Position numbers and translations under genes: made by a program
Assembly (NCBI GenBank): GCA_005879435.1
Contig: VBKX01000415.1
Span: forward strand, 1 to 18,158
Source: Deltaproteobacteria bacterium
GTDB taxonomy: Bacteria > Desulfobacterota > Binatia > UBA9968
Direction of reading: 5' to 3'
Length of the DNA stretch: 18,158 bases
In this document: positions 15,029 to 18,158 of the stretch, piece after piece
Layout of the letters: each line of letters opens with the position of its first letter
Position numbering within the stretch: position 1 is the stretch's first letter
The notes under the pieces: model-generated
The model's database searches: none
What the model was told of the DNA's origin: nothing
What the model saw: the letters and a program-made list of their open reading frames with translations, nothing else

Positions 15029-15104
15029 GTGCGATAAGCAGCGCGCCGTTCTGGAACTTGCGCTTTGCATTGAGATTGGGGCGGAAACGGACTAAAAATG
15101 TTTA

Positions 15105-15530
15105 ATGAAAAAATTACCCGAGAAGATCACCAACGTCACTTCATACCGGGTAATTTACGGCGATACCGATCAGATGGGAGTGGTTTACTACGCCAACTAT
15201 TTGCGTTGGTTCGAACGCGGCCGATCGGAGTTCCTGCGCCAGATCGGCCTCCCCTACACAGCCATCGAACAGGCGGGCTTTCACTTTCCAGTGATGGACG
15301 TGAACTGTCACTACAACCAGTCGGCCCACTTCGACGAAGTCGTTCAGATCGAGAGCGAGCTGGCGGAGATGGGCCGAGTCTCGCTTTCGTTCAGTTATCG
15401 AATCTCACGCGAAACGGACACATGTTTGCTCGCAACCGGCTCGACGAAGCACGCCTGTATCGATCACGCGGGTCATGTCACGCGAATTCCGAAAATCTTA
15501 GAAGACGCGCTGAAGGCCGCTTCCCGCTAG
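15105..15530 (+). CDS. YbgC/FadM-type acyl-CoA thioesterase (hotdog fold)
   Basis: The 141-residue protein has the 4-hydroxybenzoyl-CoA thioesterase/YbgC signature near the N terminus: RVIYGDTDQMGVVYYANYL, with catalytic-type Asp in the GDTD segment (19-22), followed by WFERGRSEFLRQIG. Later FPVMDVNCHYNQSAHFDEVVQIES matches the hotdog sheet. It probably hydrolyses acyl-CoA or acyl-ACP; the chain length cannot be told from sequence. A second ATG at 15098 is in another frame. The Shine-Dalgarno is weak. The gene is alone on the plus strand and converges on queG; both stops share the palindrome CTAG, a 4-bp overlap. It is not part of a tol-pal cluster here. Confidence 0.9.
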   Translation: MKKLPEKITNVTSYRVIYGDTDQMGVVYYANYLRWFERGRSEFLRQIGLPYTAIEQAGFHFPVMDVNCHYNQSAHFDEVVQIESELAEMGRVSLSFSYRISRETDTCLLATGSTKHACIDHAGHVTRIPKILEDALKAASR

Positions 15531-16699
15531 CCGCCCGTAGCAAGGGCCGCTTCCGCCGCGAGTATTTTGAGCGCATCCTCCATTTCACGGCGGACGTCGG
15601 CGTCAAGCTCAGTTTGCGACCGGCACTGTAGAGCGTCGATTGCCATCCGCGAGCCGATTTGGCCGAGTGCCCACGCGGCGTGACCGCGCACCAAAGGCTC
15701 CTCGTCCTCGAGGGCTCGAATCAACGCCGGCACTGCTTCGATACTCTTAAGATTTCCTAGGGCGACCGCAACGTTGCGCAAAAACCCACGCCGTTTGGCG
15801 CGCAGAATCGGACTACCTCGGAAACGTTGGCGGAACTCGGCTTCAGTTAACGACAGGAGCGGGATCAGTTCCGGCGCATGCAGTCCGGCTCTTGGCTGAT
15901 ATGCGGGCTCCTCGGTCGTGCCCGCCTTGACGTTATAGGGACAAACCTCCTGGCAGATGTCGCAACCGAAAATATGATTGCCGACAAGCGGGCGTAATGA
16001 TCGAGGCATCCAATCTTTCAACTCGATGGTCAGATAGGAGATACAGCGGCGCGCGTCGAGCACATAGGGGCCTACGAAGGCGCCGGTGGGGCAAGCATGA
16101 AGGCACAATTCGCAGGCACCGCAGCGATCGCGAATCGGCCGATCGTAAGCGAGCGGCAAATCGAGAAACAATTCTCCCAAAAAAAACCACGAGCCCCTGC
16201 GGGGCGAAATGAGGTGAGTATTTTTGCCGATCCAGCCGAGCCCGGCGATTCCGGCGAAGTCTCGTTCCATCACGGGACCCGAATCGACAAAGGCTTTACC
16301 GCGGACGTGACCGTCGCTGAGTTCCTTGATACCGGCGAGCAGCGCCTCCAGCCTGCTCGACATCAAGTCGTGATAGTCGTCACCCCAAGCGTAGCGCGAG
16401 ATCCATCCATGGGTCGGCGAAGAAGCCGGCCGCGAATATCCGGTGTAATAATTCATCCCCACGGAGATCACGGAGACTGCCCAGGGCACCAGCGTGCGCG
16501 GATCGCGCCGCAGCGACTCCGTGCGTTCCATATAGGCCAGCTTGCCGGCCAAGCCCTGACGCAACCATTGGGCGAAAGATTGTTCGTGCGGCGGCGGCCT
16601 CACCGCTGAGATTCCGACGAGCTCAAAACCCAAAATTTGAGCTTTTTCCTTGATCTGAAGCGATAAAGCAGTTTCGGCACGCTGCGGCGGAGCTTTCAT
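15527..16699 (-). CDS. queG: Epoxyqueuosine reductase QueG
   Basis: QueG performs the last step of queuosine synthesis, reducing epoxyqueuosine in tRNA with a cobalamin and two [4Fe-4S] clusters. The 390-residue protein shows the proposed catalytic Asp139 in AFVDSGPVMERDFA and GLGWIGKNTHLI. The cluster cysteines are C193, C196, C199 and C203 (CGACELCLHACPTGAF), with C246, C249 and C253 (CDICQEVCPYN), plus C219. HEAT-like repeats follow from about residue 310 (NVAVALGNL, ALIRALEDEEPLVRGHAAWALGQIG), as in the bacterial enzyme. The start at 16699 has no clear Shine-Dalgarno. No other queuosine gene is in the window. It lies 77 bp after the DUF2203 gene. Confidence 0.96.
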   Translation of the reverse strand: MKAPPQRAETALSLQIKEKAQILGFELVGISAVRPPPHEQSFAQWLRQGLAGKLAYMERTESLRRDPRTLVPWAVSVISVGMNYYTGYSRPASSPTHGWISRYAWGDDYHDLMSSRLEALLAGIKELSDGHVRGKAFVDSGPVMERDFAGIAGLGWIGKNTHLISPRRGSWFFLGELFLDLPLAYDRPIRDRCGACELCLHACPTGAFVGPYVLDARRCISYLTIELKDWMPRSLRPLVGNHIFGCDICQEVCPYNVKAGTTEEPAYQPRAGLHAPELIPLLSLTEAEFRQRFRGSPILRAKRRGFLRNVAVALGNLKSIEAVPALIRALEDEEPLVRGHAAWALGQIGSRMAIDALQCRSQTELDADVRREMEDALKILAAEAALATGG

Positions 16700-16776
16700 G
16701 AAAAACCCGGATACACCGAACGGCGGGCTAACGATTAACAGGCCGTGAAATCTTGTTAACTTTTCGCGATGGCCGG

Positions 16777-17226
16777 TCAGTGATAGGAGACTTTGTTATC
16801 GGGATCAGAGGTTTCGCCGTCGAGTAAGGGTTTACGGCCTGCAAAGCCGTCTTCGATGCGATGCCAAAAACCCACACTCGGCTCACCGATCTGCCAGCAA
16901 AGAAAAACCACTTCCGCGCCGAACAAGCAGGGGAAATCGATCAACCCCTGCTCCACCCCCTTACACAGGCAGCCATAACTATTGATCTCGTCGACCCAAC
17001 CTTTTACCTGCCCAATCAACCTCGCGATCTCGCCGTCGTCGCGCAGGCGATTCATGAGATGCGGCGCCTCGGGATCGAGCCCTTCTCGGCGAATCACGGT
17101 TTCACTGGCGCCCTTCAGACGCCGGATATTTTCCAGAATTTGCTCCACCAACGGTCGCAGCGTAGGTAGCAAACCGTTGGCTTCGTCAATGGTAAAAAGT
17201 CGCGGATAATTGCCTTGGGGATCCAT
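16777..17226 (-). CDS. DUF2203 family protein
   Basis: The 149-residue protein matches the DUF2203 pattern: an N-terminal LFTIDEANGLLPTLRPLVEQILE helix, a central GCLCKGVEQGLIDFPCLF, then EVVFLCWQIGEPSVGFWHRIEDGFAGRKPL. The function of this family is not known. There is no signal peptide or membrane segment, so it is predicted cytoplasmic. Several Cys (in GCLCKG, FPCLF and LCW) cluster in the conserved core. It sits between lpxC (56 bp upstream) and queG on the same strand, possibly one transcript, but neighbours suggest no role. Confidence 0.88.
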   Translation of the reverse strand: MDPQGNYPRLFTIDEANGLLPTLRPLVEQILENIRRLKGASETVIRREGLDPEAPHLMNRLRDDGEIARLIGQVKGWVDEINSYGCLCKGVEQGLIDFPCLFGAEVVFLCWQIGEPSVGFWHRIEDGFAGRKPLLDGETSDPDNKVSYH

Positions 17227-17282
17227 AAGAAAATCTTCGTGCAGGGGCCGCCTTTGAGTGGTCGCTAAAACTTTTTTACCCC

Positions 17283-18158
17283 CTAGAGTTTCATGTCCTC
17301 GCGGACTTGGCGCAGCAGAGCGATATTGTCTGAATGCCCGGTCATCACGGCCGTCACCGCGCCACGAATCGGTCTACCGAGCAGGTATAGATCGCCGAGG
17401 ATATCAAGGATCTTGTGTCGCGCGAATTCATTAGGGTAGCGCAATTCGGTGTTCACTATTTTCTCATCGTCGATAAGAATGAAATTGCTGAGCCGGCCGC
17501 CGTTCGCCAATCCCATGTTCTGCAGCTGCGCGATGTCCTTGAGAAACCCGAACGTGCGCGCGGGGGCGATCTCGGTTTTGAAATATTCAGATCCCTGAAA
17601 TACGTAGGTGTGTTCTTGTTCGCCCACAGGCTTCGGATAGCGCAAAACGTAGCGAATGGAAAACCCTTTCGCGGGCTCGATGCTGATCGATTCGCCGCCT
17701 TCGGCACCCACCCGATACTGTCGTTCGATGACGATGGCGGCACACTCTTCGTCTTCTTCCTGGATCCCGGCGTCTTCGATGGCCTGACAAAACTCCAGCG
17801 CGGAGCCGTCCAAGATCGGGATTTCGCCCTGCACTTTGACCAGAAGATTGGTGATGCCGTAGCTATGCAACACCGCTAGCAAGTGCTCGACGGTGCCGAC
17901 TGCGTAATCTTTCGAGCGCAGCGAAGTCGCGTAACCCGTGGAGCCGACGTAGTCTAAGTGGGCGGGTACGGTGACATCGCCTGAGATACCGGTAAAAAGG
18001 ATTCCGCTATGCGGCGCCAGCGGATGCAAGATGAGACCGGTTTTGACGCCCGAGTGCAGCCCCTGTCCGGAAAGCACGACGCTCTTCTTCAAAGTCCGCT
18101 GCTTAATGGTAGGGTTCGCGGCTACGCTTTTCGACGTGGACGTTGCCCTCGGGGCGCG
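17283..18158 (-). CDS. lpxC: UDP-3-O-acyl-N-acetylglucosamine deacetylase LpxC, N-terminal end uncertain
   Basis: LpxC is the zinc-dependent, committed step of lipid A synthesis, so the cell should be Gram-negative with LPS. Motifs in order: LSGQGLHSGVK; the zinc His in TVEHLLAVL; PILDGSA; ARTFGFLKDI; NFILIDDEKIVN; FARHKILDILGDL with the second His and the Asp ligand; and TGHSDN with the catalytic His. The only in-window start is TTG at 18092, which would cut off the conserved KQRTLKK that precedes it. The frame is open to the window edge, so the true start is probably an uncommon codon near 18107 or lies beyond 18158. The C terminus ends shortly after the catalytic His region, as in shorter family members. 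Confidence 0.95.
   Translation of the reverse strand, partial: RAPRATSTSKSVAANPTIKQRTLKKSVVLSGQGLHSGVKTGLILHPLAPHSGILFTGISGDVTVPAHLDYVGSTGYATSLRSKDYAVGTVEHLLAVLHSYGITNLLVKVQGEIPILDGSALEFCQAIEDAGIQEEDEECAAIVIERQYRVGAEGGESISIEPAKGFSIRYVLRYPKPVGEQEHTYVFQGSEYFKTEIAPARTFGFLKDIAQLQNMGLANGGRLSNFILIDDEKIVNTELRYPNEFARHKILDILGDLYLLGRPIRGAVTAVMTGHSDNIALLRQVREDMKL

Larger units (their letters stand above)
14642..15104. other. Gene-free stretch between lipoprotein and thioesterase
   Basis: From the lipoprotein promoter to the thioesterase start I see no coding sequence with family resemblance on either strand, and no tRNA or known structured RNA. It holds a run of eight A (14859-14866), and two perfect palindromes at 14925-14936 and 15015-15028, listed separately. 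It may be a decayed gene or regulatory DNA. Confidence 0.5.

Noticed and set aside
16733..16760. TTAACA...TGTTAA inverted repeat upstream of queG
   Set aside because: Only 6-bp arms in AT-rich intergenic DNA; not distinguishable from chance and no matching promoter elements.
1..18158. Mobile elements, CRISPR arrays, toxin-antitoxin or defence genes
   Set aside because: No transposase, integrase, repeat-spacer pattern or such gene family was recognised; the content is housekeeping throughout.

Overview
The window is an almost purely housekeeping stretch of a Gram-negative bacterial chromosome. The lpxC gene, for lipid A synthesis, implies an outer membrane. The gene order (yceD-rpmF-plsX-fabD-fabG-acpP-rpiB-glyA-nrdR-ribD-ribE-ribBA-ribH-nusB-leuS) resembles clusters known from Deltaproteobacteria in the broad sense (Desulfobacterota, Binatota and relatives). 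That placement is an inference from gene order and protein flavour; no search was run. I see no mobile elements, CRISPR arrays, tRNA or rRNA genes.

Regions, left to right. (1) 1-6308, all on the minus strand and transcribed right to left: nrdR, the full set of late riboflavin genes (ribD, ribE, ribBA, ribH), nusB, and leuS running off the left edge. (2) 6394-8136, minus: rpiB and glyA, with a terminator-like hairpin upstream of rpiB. (3) 8290-11986, minus: yceD, rpmF, plsX (broken), fabD, fabG, acpP. These are tightly packed with overlapping starts and stops and are driven by a good sigma70-type promoter at 12019-12046. (4) 12217-14080, plus: a YhcC/TIGR01212-type radical SAM gene translationally coupled to an HtrA-like protein that has lost its whole catalytic triad and whose PDZ domain is out of frame. 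(5) 14077-14541, minus: a Pro/Ala-rich lipoprotein with its own promoter, followed by a 563-bp gene-free stretch holding two perfect palindromes. (6) 15105-18158: a YbgC-type thioesterase (plus) convergent with queG, a DUF2203 gene and lpxC (minus).

How the genes fit together. The rib genes turn GTP and ribulose 5-phosphate into riboflavin. However, the DHBP-synthase half of RibBA has lost most of its catalytic residues, so that branch must be supplied from elsewhere if the pathway runs. The yceD-acpP block links ribosomal protein L32, phospholipid initiation (PlsX) and fatty-acid elongation (FabD, FabG, ACP). It lacks both ketoacyl-ACP synthases (fabH, fabF) that commonly accompany these genes.

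Two genes, plsX and the HtrA-like gene, each show an internal out-of-frame loss of coding sequence. They are the only broken frames in the window and deserve a check for assembly error before any biological reading. The most interesting items are the degenerate RibBA, the cytosolic-looking pseudoprotease coupled to a radical SAM enzyme, and the KAS-less fab cluster with a damaged plsX.
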